Source: Clostridiales bacterium (GTDB taxonomy: Bacteria; Bacillota; Clostridia; Christensenellales; Pumilibacteraceae). From it: a stretch of 34,941 nucleotides of DNA. The DNA lies in NCBI GenBank assembly GCA_031286385.1, contig JAITUJ010000022.1, forward strand, positions 1-34,941. The letters are read 5' to 3'. Of the stretch, positions 1 to 7,579 are shown one piece after another (position 1 is the first letter of the stretch; each line of letters begins with the position of its first letter). The notes beneath the pieces were generated by a model. That model searched no databases. It was not told the origin of the DNA and saw nothing but the letters and a program-made list of their open reading frames with translations. The position numbers and the translations under genes are program-made.

Positions 1-560
1 TTTTTAAAAAAAGAGTTTTTTGATACTGTAAATTGTAGAAGTTTATTTTCTACAAAGTTGACTATTGTATCTGCGCTAGCCAACTTACCCAACCCTTGTT
101 CCCCACAAGCCAAAATTCCACTTTCTGGCATGATAAAATCATATCCATATAATTGCAATTTTTGAACATTTGATACAAGGATAGAGTTATTCCACATTTG
201 AGTGTTCATTGCTGGTGCAAATATAACTGGACTTTTTGTAGCCAAAACAGTGGTCGTCAAAAAATCATCAGCAATTCCATTTGCAATTTTACCTATTATA
301 TTTGCAGTAGCCGGTGCAATTAAAAAAATGTCAGCCCAATTTGCAATTTCAATATGTGCTAGACTGTTATCAAACTGACTTATCAAAACTGGTCTTTTGC
401 TTAAACTTTCAAAGCATATTGGTTTAATAAACTCGCATGCATTGTCCGTCATAACAACTTGAACTTGATAATCCATTTTTACCAAAGCACTGACAATATC
501 ACAAGCTTTGTAAGCAGCAATACTTGCCGACACTGCTAATACTATATTACGCTTTGCCAT
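1..560 (-). CDS. coaBC: CoaBC, phosphopantothenoylcysteine decarboxylase / phosphopantothenate-cysteine ligase (3' part beyond window)
   Basis: Only the N-terminal ~186 residues, the CoaC decarboxylase half, lie in the window; the frame is open to base 1. CoaC is an FMN enzyme that decarboxylates phosphopantothenoylcysteine in coenzyme A synthesis; CoaB, the ligase half, would follow outside. Visible marks are the N-terminal flavoprotein start MAKRNIVLAVSASIAAYKA, the conserved His in SLAHIEIA, the substrate clamp PAMNTQMW and the catalytic-Cys region ESGILACGEQGLGKL. The ATG at 558-560 is 18 nt past the rpoZ stop, with no clear Shine-Dalgarno site. The gmk-rpoZ-coaBC order is a common Bacillota operon. 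Whether the CoaB half is fused cannot be seen here, so the bifunctional name rests on the family norm. Confidence 0.93.
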   Translation of the reverse strand, partial: MAKRNIVLAVSASIAAYKACDIVSALVKMDYQVQVVMTDNACEFIKPICFESLSKRPVLISQFDNSLAHIEIANWADIFLIAPATANIIGKIANGIADDFLTTTVLATKSPVIFAPAMNTQMWNNSILVSNVQKLQLYGYDFIMPESGILACGEQGLGKLASADTIVNFVENKLLQFTVSKNSFFK

Positions 561-578
561 AGTGTATATTCAATAATA

Positions 579-791
579 TTAATGATTATTGACCCATATT
601 TGGTCATCTTTGTGTTCTATTTTGCCTTCAAAAATTTCCCTAGCCGCATATGTCAAAGGGGTCTCTTTGCTCTCAAATAGAGCATCTGATTTTTTCTCTA
701 CTATATAGTGTGCTCTTTTTGTGACTAAACACACAAGTGCAAACTTGCAACCGACTTTATCTATCAACTTGTCTATTGGTGGTTGTATCAT
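579..791 (-). CDS. rpoZ: RNA polymerase omega subunit
   Basis: A 70-residue omega subunit, which binds the beta-prime C-terminus and helps core RNA polymerase assemble. The start MIQPPIDKLIDKVGCKFALV and the segment VTKRAHYI are typical of Bacillota omega; length is normal. The ATG overlaps the gmk stop in an ATGA arrangement (788-791), so translation is probably coupled. An AAAGGAG Shine-Dalgarno site sits about 6 nt upstream, inside gmk. Its place between gmk and coaBC is the usual one. Confidence 0.93.
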   Translation of the reverse strand: MIQPPIDKLIDKVGCKFALVCLVTKRAHYIVEKKSDALFESKETPLTYAAREIFEGKIEHKDDQIWVNNH

Positions 792-1390
792 TCCTGACTC
801 CTTTTTTTAATCTCACTTTCTATAATAAGCTGTACTTGTTCTATGCAGTCACATAAATTGTCATTTTGCACAATGTAGTCAGCCGCTTGACCTTTTTTAA
901 ATTCATCGTTAGCGTTTAGCATTCTAAGGTTTATAGTTTCTTCACTGTCCAAATTACGCATTTTCAACCTTTGCTTCAACTCATCCATATTAGGCAAAGT
1001 GATAAATATCCAAACAGCTTGGAGGTATTGTTCTTTTACTTGCATTGCACCATATACATCAATCTCCAAAACAGTATGTTTGTTTTGCATTAAATTTTGC
1101 AATACTAAATCTTTTGGAGTTCCATAAAAATTGCTGTGAACCTTAGCATACTCTAAAAATTGACCATTTGCAACAAGCTGTTCAAATTTTTTCAACCCAA
1201 TAAAATAGTAATCTACTCCATCTATTTCCCCTGTGCGAGGAGTGCGGGTTGTCATAGATATTGACTTATGCAAATTTGGCATACTATCTAGTATTGCATT
1301 GTAAACTGTGCTTTTACCTACACCAGATGCACCAGTAATAATAAATAACAATCCCTTAGAATTTTCTGAATTTTCTTGCGTTGTTAGCAT
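788..1390 (-). CDS. gmk: Guanylate kinase
   Basis: This 200-residue enzyme phosphorylates GMP (or dGMP) to GDP with ATP. The P-loop GASGVGKST is at residues 20-28, and the GMP-binding stretch SMTTRTPRTGEIDGVDYYF follows; length is normal for the family. It is the first gene of gmk-rpoZ-coaBC. No Shine-Dalgarno site is visible before ATG 1388-1390, and a sigma-A-like promoter lies close upstream, giving a leader of only about 8 nt. The remA/yicC genes often found upstream of gmk in Bacillota are absent; the tmRNA gene is there instead, on the other strand. Confidence 0.96.
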   Translation of the reverse strand: MLTTQENSENSKGLLFIITGASGVGKSTVYNAILDSMPNLHKSISMTTRTPRTGEIDGVDYYFIGLKKFEQLVANGQFLEYAKVHSNFYGTPKDLVLQNLMQNKHTVLEIDVYGAMQVKEQYLQAVWIFITLPNMDELKQRLKMRNLDSEETINLRMLNANDEFKKGQAADYIVQNDNLCDCIEQVQLIIESEIKKRSQE

Positions 1391-1405
1391 AATGATGATA
1401 ACTAT

Positions 1406-1434
1406 ATTGTAACATATTTTAATTTTTTTTTCAA
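1406..1434 (-). promoter_or_regulatory. Predicted sigma-A promoter of gmk-rpoZ-coaBC
   Basis: On the minus strand TTGAAA (1429-1434) and TACAAT (1406-1411) are separated by 17 nt. Only 15 nt separate the -10 from the gmk ATG, so the predicted leader is very short and contains no Shine-Dalgarno sequence. Confidence 0.6.
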
Positions 1435-1574
1435 CTGTTTTTACTTGTTAGATTTGTTTTTTGTTTTCAATATAGCAAATTGACATAAAACAGCAAACAA
1501 TAATATTACATTAAAGAAGAAAATATAACAAAAAATAAAAAATATAACAAATTTATTAAATTTCATGATTAGTA

Positions 1575-1603
1575 TTGACTAAAAATTTTTTATGTGATAT
1601 AAT
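1575..1603 (+). promoter_or_regulatory. Sigma-A promoter of ssrA
   Basis: TTGACT (1575-1580), a 17-nt spacer, and an extended -10 TGATATAAT (hexamer 1598-1603) lie just before the mature tmRNA 5' end at 1613. It is one of the best housekeeping promoters in the window and serves as a reference for the spacing of the others. Confidence 0.85.
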
Positions 1604-1612
1604 GTAATCAAT

Positions 1613-1997
1613 GGGGATGTCATGGTTTCGACGGGGAGTCCTTAATATTAGACAGCAAGTAGTAGTCGCCTAGTCTACTTTAAAAGAGGCACAAATTAAA
1701 TGCTAACAAAGTAGCAAAATCAAATGTAGTAAGCTTCCCAGCTCCTGCATTTGCAATGGCAGCCTAGAGTAGCCACGGTGCTTGATAGAATGCTTTGACT
1801 ATCAAATCATTGGAATATAAAAAGCCACTGGATTAGTTTTGTGACAACCGAACCTAATCAACACAATATTGTCAGCAAGAGTTTTGGTCTTGCTAAATTG
1901 TACCAAAACTTCCAAGAGCCAAACAATATAGCTAAACTTGTAGAATCTTTTAATTATTACTTTTCGGAAAGGGGTTCGACTCCCCTCATCTCCACCA
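1613..1997 (+). ncRNA. ssrA: tmRNA (transfer-messenger RNA)
   Basis: A 385-nt tmRNA, which with SmpB rescues stalled ribosomes and tags nascent peptides. The 5' GGGGATG (1613-1619) pairs with CATCTCC before A-CCA at the 3' end (encoded CCA 1995-1997). The T-arm GGTTCGACTCC is present. The resume codon is GCT at 1702 and the tag frame runs to TAG at 1765-1767: 21 codons, beginning ANKVAKSNVV and ending FAMAA. The hydrophobic AA end fits the degradation signal read by ClpXP-type proteases. Its 3' end is a well-known integration site for mobile elements, and an accessory block follows it here. Confidence 0.97.
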
Positions 1998-2029
1998 CAT
2001 CACAGCTATACAATAAGATGCGTTGTCGC

Positions 2030-2054
2030 ATAATCAAGTTTTGATTATTTTTTT
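2030..2054 (+). terminator. Rho-independent terminator of ssrA
   Basis: A perfect 8-bp stem ATAATCAA / TTGATTAT with a 3-nt loop is followed by a T run at 2049-2054. It is AT-only apart from one pair, so weak by itself, but well placed 33 nt after the tmRNA end. Confidence 0.65.
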
Positions 2055-2055
2055 G

Positions 2056-2186
2056 TAGCCCATAATCAAAACTTTTTTTGATTAAATTTTTAATTCAAAT
2101 AAAATCAAATGCTTTGCATTCTAGACACTTTTGCTGACTAATCAAAAGTGCCTAGTTGTTTATTAGTAGTTTGATTTTATGGGCTA
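2056..2186. repeat. 131-bp inverted-repeat element (MITE-like or long hairpin)
   Basis: TAGCCCATAA at 2056-2065 is the exact reverse complement of 2177-2186. Inside are ATAAAATCAAA (2099-2109) against TTTGATTTTAT (2170-2180), and a strong inner hairpin CTAGACACTTTTG (2121-2133) against CAAAAGTGCCTAG (2143-2155) with one mismatch. Nested terminal and internal inverted repeats without coding capacity suggest a miniature transposable element or a structured RNA. No target-site duplication is visible. Confidence 0.45.
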
Positions 2187-2198
2187 TCATATGATTAC

Positions 2199-2258
2199 AA
2201 ACGACTTGCACAAATGGGGCAACAGCCTTGAAAGACTTTTTGTTGAGTATTTGTGCTA
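2199..2258. repeat. Dispersed structured repeat, copy A
   Basis: It contains GACTTGCACAAATG (2203-2216), identical to 27840-27853. GCACAAAT (2208-2215) pairs with ATTTGTGC (2249-2256), and CAACA (2220-2224) pairs with TGTTG (2241-2245). In copy B the inner stem is CACAA/TTGTG, so paired bases changed together. Both copies lie just past the 3' end of a minus-strand gene. Confidence 0.5.
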
Positions 2259-2301
2259 AGTAGATTTTAAACTTGGCACAAGATGAACAGTTGTTTGCTT
2301 C

Positions 2302-2550
2302 TTATTCCCCTGCACCTTCACTTCTTTTTGTCCAATACTTTTCCATTTTATCAGCTTCTTGCCTTGCTAGTGGTCTTTGCAAACCGCCTGCATGACTTGG
2401 AAATTTCATATTCATAAGTTCATTATTTGCCGTTATAAAAGTAAAACTTGCTAAATAATCAATTCTTTTATTATGCACACCTATAATGCTTGAATTTGGA
2501 GTGTAAAATGTTGTTATTCTAGGACTATTATAATCAGGTAAATTTTTCAT
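2302..2550 (-). CDS. Hypothetical protein coupled to a DUF4238 gene (82 aa)
   Basis: I do not recognise this family. The protein is soluble, with no membrane segment or signal peptide, and has a conserved-looking PSHAGGLQRPLARQEADKM stretch near a charged C-terminus. Its ATG (2548-2550) overlaps the stop of the DUF4238 gene by the ATGA arrangement, so the two are very likely translated together and may act together. It is the last gene of the pair. The inference that it is a partner, for example an antitoxin- or effector-like subunit, comes only from coupling. Confidence 0.6.
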   Translation of the reverse strand: MKNLPDYNSPRITTFYTPNSSIIGVHNKRIDYLASFTFITANNELMNMKFPSHAGGLQRPLARQEADKMEKYWTKRSEGAGE

Positions 2551-3332
2551 AATTCTACGGATATAGTTTTCTTTAGTTTATTTATCTCATCAATTTGTCC
2601 CTTTTGCTTAATTTTAACAAGACTATTTTGCAGATTGCTTATACTGTAAGCAATTGAGTCGTAGAGCAAAATAGCATATCTAGGTGAAATTGGCAAGATA
2701 AACATCGCACCAGCACTTGCCATGTCGTAGCCAGACCAAAGTCCTTTTTTCACTGTTAGTAAGTTATAATGTATTAAAGGGTAATCAGAAGTAATAAACT
2801 CAACTTCAGAAGTGTTTTTTATCAAAACAAAATCTAAATCGAGTAATACTGTATACTTTTGTATAGCGGCTAAAATTGGACTATTTACAGCATTGTCAAT
2901 TTTTACTTTATCAAAGATGTCTTTTGGAATCTCTAATTTTTGCCCGTGTGCTTGCTGCATTTTCAACTGTACTTTCATTAACTCTAAAAGTTGCCTTTCT
3001 TTTGATTCTGCAGATTCCAAAGTTCTCACATTACATAAAGAAAAATATAGATATAGTCCTTCAAATTCAAGGCTGGTAATATTGTTAAAATGCTCATCAT
3101 TCAACAATCTGCTATAAACTGCTGCAATAATATTTTCTACCTTAGTAAATAAATCTTCTATTTCTCCATCTTTTCCATACATGTAGCTTTTTGATGCAAT
3201 GTTTTTAACATTAGCAATATCATCAAAAAACCTACTACTTGCTTTATTCCATTGTGAAACGGTTTTTTTATTGTTAGACCAATTTCTTATATGAAATTGT
3301 GGTACATAATGTTGATTTTTCTTTTGTGGCAT
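2547..3332 (-). CDS. DUF4238-family protein
   Basis: A 261-residue protein whose N-terminus KKNQHYVPQFHIRNWS is the hallmark of DUF4238 (usual form HYVPQxYLRxF). Function is not established; members are scattered in accessory DNA. Other features are the ITSDYPLIHYN segment near residue 190, common in the family, and a predicted all-soluble composition. I chose ATG 3330-3332: an upstream TTG in frame would add 13 residues not seen in the family, and a -10 TATAAT with TGG extension lies exactly 6 nt before the ATG, so the TTG would lie upstream of the predicted transcription start. No Shine-Dalgarno site exists, consistent with a leaderless mRNA. Confidence 0.85.
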   Translation of the reverse strand: MPQKKNQHYVPQFHIRNWSNNKKTVSQWNKASSRFFDDIANVKNIASKSYMYGKDGEIEDLFTKVENIIAAVYSRLLNDEHFNNITSLEFEGLYLYFSLCNVRTLESAESKERQLLELMKVQLKMQQAHGQKLEIPKDIFDKVKIDNAVNSPILAAIQKYTVLLDLDFVLIKNTSEVEFITSDYPLIHYNLLTVKKGLWSGYDMASAGAMFILPISPRYAILLYDSIAYSISNLQNSLVKIKQKGQIDEINKLKKTISVEL

Positions 3333-3338
3333 ATAGCA

Positions 3339-3347
3339 ATTATACCA
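3339..3347 (-). promoter_or_regulatory. Extended -10 promoter abutting the DUF4238 start
   Basis: Minus strand TGGTATAAT (hexamer 3339-3344) is followed by 6 nt and then ATG. No good -35 is present, but the TGn extension can compensate. The predicted transcription start is at the A of the ATG. Confidence 0.55.
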
Positions 3348-3504
3348 TAAACAAACACTTCTATATATCAATTAACAATATAAATTTAATAATGTAAATT
3401 TTGACATCTGCTACTGTAAAACCTCACCTTGAATATAAATTTTACAGTTGTTACTTTATCATTACCCACTACTTCTTGTTTTTCAATTACCACTTTCTCT
3501 ATTG

Positions 3505-3770
3505 GTTTATAAAGCAACCTCTACGATTGCCAACTCTAATACAATTCTTAGAATTCCAAAGCCCAATGGCAATCAACAAATATTTGACAAGTATATTCTA
3601 GCAGAGTTATTAACTCCCAAATTTAGTCTAGATGCAAAAGACAGACTGTTAAAAAATATATCTAAACGACTTGACCTGAAAGCTGAATATCTCTCAAACT
3701 TGTAGGTGGAAAAGAGCGTATTTTGGATAGTTTTAGACTACTAAGGAATTACACTACTCTCAAACAACCA
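3505..3770 (+). pseudogene. Possible broken coding remnant, unknown family
   Basis: A plus-strand frame reads RIPKPNGNQQIFDKY and then KFSLDAKDRLLKNISKRLDL before a stop at about 3703. A second frame continues with LVGGKERILDSFRLLRN. The amino-acid composition is protein-like and the second part would follow the first after one frameshift. No start codon with a ribosome site is evident, and I do not recognise the family. The rest of 3372-3759 shows no gene. Confidence 0.25.
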
Positions 3771-3927
3771 CATTCATGTTGCGGGCTATCTCTGCCCATG
3801 TGTAACCCTCAATAACCCTATAAACAAGTGTGTCAACTACTGCTCCATATAACATACACTCATGTGCATACTGCCGTAACTCTTTTTCTTCTAACTGAAA
3901 AATATTGATATTTTCTTGCTTTGTCAT
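3760..3927 (-). CDS. Small hypothetical protein downstream of the phage-tail-like gene (55 aa)
   Basis: A short soluble protein whose C-terminus, GYTWAEIARNMNVV, looks like the turn of a helix-turn-helix (as in sigma-factor region 4 or small phage regulators). The ATG at 3925-3927 lies 7 nt after the stop of the upstream tail-gene fragment; an in-frame TTG at 3948 would overlap that fragment. No Shine-Dalgarno site is seen. It is probably the next gene of the same phage-derived block. Function is unknown; it may itself be truncated. Confidence 0.4.
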   Translation of the reverse strand: MTKQENINIFQLEEKELRQYAHECMLYGAVVDTLVYRVIEGYTWAEIARNMNVVV

Positions 3928-3934
3928 AAATTTA

Positions 3935-4384
3935 CTATTGATGCTCAAACATTGATATGTCTATATTGCTTATATACCAATCCGCTTTTTTGCCAACATC
4001 ATCTAAATCACTTACATTGCGGGCTATTACAAAGTATCTTGCACCGCTATAAGTTATATCATTGATTTCTACTGTGCTTATGACTGCTATACTTGCAACT
4101 TCGGACATATCAGTATTCGCTAGTATATTGGATACATTGAGCTTTAAGCCACCTTTGGTTGTGTCAGCCAAACCAATATCCAAATCATACAAGGTAGGTA
4201 GTATTATTCGCTGCTCTATTGTTTCATTAGATATTTTATTGACTTCTTCATGCAATAAAGCTAGTTTTAGGATTTGTTTACCTGATCTCCACATATAAGC
4301 AGATAGTACAAATCTATCACTGTCTGTTATAACTTGTAAATTTGTAGTTAAAGTGTATTGCTTCTCTGTTGTCTTTAAGCAACC
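3935..4384 (-). pseudogene. Phage-tail-like protein, C-terminal piece after second frameshift
   Basis: This frame is open from 4384, after a TAG at 4385-4387, so it overlaps the end of the larger fragment. It reads LKTTEKQYTLTTNLQV, then DRFVLSAYMWRSGKQI, and continues to the stop at 3935. The larger fragment ends in a short, out-of-character tail after HTHGVGLLK, whereas this frame continues smoothly from GVG. A one-base shift therefore separates them. The piece is in the same frame as the N-terminal fragment at 7190-7579, so the two shifts compensate. A separate start ATG at 4292-4294 is possible but has no ribosome site. Confidence 0.55.
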
Positions 4385-7301
4385 CTACACCATGTGTGTG
4401 GCTTTTTATATTATCTTTATCACAACTACCAATTATAAAATCTGCGTCTACATCGGCTAGATTGGTGATTGGATTGTTGGGTAACTGTGATACTGCGGAT
4501 ACTTTTTTAAATCCCTCACCAGTAGAAATTTGCACTTTCTTATCTTGCATTGCATAATTGTTGATAATAGCAAATTCTACCAAATCTGCTCTACCAAATA
4601 CATCAGGGTATTTTTGTGGCAGCATAGTTGTGTAGGTATTGTCAGTAGAGCTATCACTTACTGTGTTGTATTGAACTTCACTTGTAGTCGTACCTGCACT
4701 AAAATTATCCTCCATACCCCATGAAATTGTAAGTGTATTGTGGATACTGTCTGTCCCCAAAGCGTGACAAAATTCACTTAAAAAACTTTCATTGCCAATG
4801 ACAATAGGGTCTTTGTCGCTATCGTTTTTAAAAACAGTGATTGCGTATTTTGGATACTCTTTGATTTCACCGAATAACAGATCTTTTATCCAGTTCCAAC
4901 CATTTTTTCTTATATAGCTTTCATCGTTATCAAGACTTACAATTTCAGTTCCAATCACAATATAATCATTGAAAACTTTTTCTTTTTTTATGTTTGATTG
5001 TTCACTAATCTCATAAAATCTAGGTTCGCTTGGTATACCTATAATTTGTGACAGTCTATTAAAGTCTTTTGAGAACTCAACCTCACTGATGACATGATTG
5101 GCATAATAAGTATTTTTGACTTTGGACACATAAAACCATTCGCCCCTAATATCATACAAGTCACCTGATTGCTTGATTGCACTTAGATTGTCATGCCACT
5201 CTGTTTTTGTATAATTGGTATTTCCTGTCCTAATCAAATCACCATATACATTGTTACCAAATTTAACACTATCTACCACTACATCAGTTTGATTTCTAAA
5301 TTGATTGGCTTGTGGTACTTTGTCATGTTTGCTTGTCATTAGATATTTACGCAAATCAGGTCGTACTTGATTGGAACGCAAGGTATCTTTTGTACGGTAT
5401 ACTACATGAAATATAAAATCATTCACTTTTATATTTGGCATTGAGGTTTTGAAAACTTGACCTAATATTCTTTTTATTGAATATTCAGTTTGTGCAGTTC
5501 CACCATTGATGTCTGGCAATCTATAAGATAAACCTTGTATTTTATTGTCACCTAAGTTGTAGTAGAGAGCAAGCCCTTTGTTTGGTTCTGTATCTGCAAT
5601 AATTCCTAATAACTGATAAATTTCATATCCAAAAATATATCCATTTGAACTTTCTCCATTTTTACCTTTGCCTGCTAAATTGCGTATAGTTCCAGTTGAT
5701 AGTTTTTTTACCTCCATATCCACAATCTCAATAATATTGCGTGTAGTGTGGATTTCTGCAACATCATTGTAGACTAAATGGTCAGCAGAGCTTGACTTTG
5801 GACTTACCCACTCATCAATAATACCGCCTAATTGTACAATATTGGATACATAACTACTGATTGCATTGATATACTCATCTACACTACGACTATTGAATAT
5901 GGATAATTGTGCTATTCTTTTTAAGATCCAACCTCTTACTTGACCTCCCTCGTATTTAACCGCACTTAAAGCCAGACCAGGATAATTATTTAAATTGATA
6001 ACAATTCCTGTTGTTTCACCAGCATTCCAATATGCCTCATCATTATTTTTATATGGATCGAACCTTTTGCCAATTGCATTATGATTCTCGTCTTCTTTTC
6101 CAATAACGATAGTTGTTTTTTCATCTTCTATCCTTATTTTTGTTACAAGAACACTTATAGAACAAAGTCCTTGTAATGAAAATAAAGGATCGTTATCAAG
6201 TTCTCTTTTTTTACCATAATTCATCTTTAAAATTGGCAAAGGCAGTGTAATTTCTTTTGTAGGACTAAGTGGACTTAATGGTTGATAATATAATAATTTT
6301 TGCCATCTAGGTCGCCATGTTGCCCAGGCCCATTCAAACATTTTTCCAATATGTGTACTTCGTATAAAATTGTAATCCCAATCGTCCGTTATCATAAAAT
6401 CAGTTGGATAATTTTGCATTTGAAAAGTTGCCTCTTTGTTAACATCATAATTAGGTTTACTCTCTAAACTTACATCTTGCAGTTTATAAGTTACGGCAAT
6501 ATTATCCACAATCCGCTTTTGGCTATCAACGCTTGCCTCATTGAAAGTTATTTGGTGGTCAAAGCGTTTATTGTCTGTGATGACTGGTTGTGACACAACA
6601 TCCATAGCAACACACAAATGCCAGTCTTTGTACATGACTAGCTCTTGACTGACTTTACTAGCTCTATTAACTGACTTCAATGTATTAACTTCTACATATT
6701 GCCACTTCTCATATATGAACTTTGTGAGAGGGCTAAACTCTTCACTAAATGGTAAGTCCACAATCCCTATGGTCAAATTCGGTGTTAAACCGTCCTTACC
6801 GTCCATACCAGTCCACCCCTCAAAGATTGACCAATCAGTACCACCCACACCATGCCAATACAAGTCATAGCGTGTAGATGTCCTTGTCGTATTCCCAGTG
6901 TCAAAAATATAAGCATCTCCTATCTCTGTTGTAGCAAAATCAGGCAAAGGGTTATTTGCACTATACAATTCTGCATGAACATTAAAGGCTTGTCCCGCTT
7001 TTCCAGGTTCCCCAGTGATATTTCCATTTATCAATATCAGGTATTCATTCCAACCATCAACAACTTCATGAGATATTATTGTACCTATATTTCCTCTACT
7101 GTTTATGTTAGTAGAGATTAGGACATCTCCTACTATAAACTCTTTTGCATTGAATCGAATTGTTGCAACTGGTAAATCGTTTTCACCTTTTATTTCAATA
7201 TCGATTGTAAATATTCCATTACCTCTATCTCCTTTATCACCTCTTCGAGGAAAGCCACTTGTGCCTGCATACTTGCTATTGCCTTGCTTTGAATTGCAAG
7301 T
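4317..7301 (-). pseudogene. Large phage tail/baseplate-like structural protein with collagen-like triplets, central piece
   Basis: About 995 codons are open from just after a TAA at 7302-7304 down to 4317, but the upstream 270 nt contain no ATG, GTG or TTG before TTG 7034. The N-terminal part carries Gly-X-Y-like triplets (AGTSGFPRRGDKGDRGNG, then GEPGKAGQ and GMDGKDGL). The long middle is beta-rich and has KDFNRLSQIIGIPSEPRFYE and similar stretches seen in large phage virion proteins. I infer a tail-fibre or baseplate protein. It can only be made as a continuous protein if ribosomes shift -1 from the frame of the upstream piece, or if the gene is broken. No standard slippery heptamer is visible, so I favour a decayed gene or an assembly indel. 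Confidence 0.6.
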
Positions 7302-7579
7302 TTACATTCTACAAACTTGCTCTCCAACCTTCTGTTCTGGGGTGAAGTTATCAGAAAACACACTCCTCTTTCAGCTCCTGCTATACTCTCTGCCTCAATA
7401 TCGTTTATCGGGCAAGATTTTGAGTACAGCTCTACAAGATCGTGTATGTCGTTAGGATTTAGGCCAAAGATAAAAGAGTACTGACAAGCATTGATGACAG
7501 CAGATGCCTTAATCGCTATCCGCCCAACAATATTTTTATATTTTACATATACTAAACTTTGGTATGGGTCAAGAATCAA
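7190..7579 (-). pseudogene. Phage-tail-like protein, N-terminal piece
   Basis: A 129-codon frame starting at TTG 7579 immediately after an in-frame stop. It reads LDPYQSLVYVKYKNIVGRIA and ends in a helical AIQSKAIASMQAQ segment that leads naturally into the AGTSGFP triplets of the central piece through a -1 shift between 7301 and 7265. The last 25 codons in this frame are probably not native. Its 5' end overlaps the divergent PBP gene by 16 nt and lacks an ATG or ribosome site, so the true N-terminus may have been lost. Confidence 0.5.

Noticed and set aside
7250-7301. Programmed -1 frameshifting in the tail-like gene
   Set aside because: No X-XXY-YYZ heptamer or clear downstream stem is seen, and a second opposite shift occurs 2.9 kb later; decay or indel errors are simpler.
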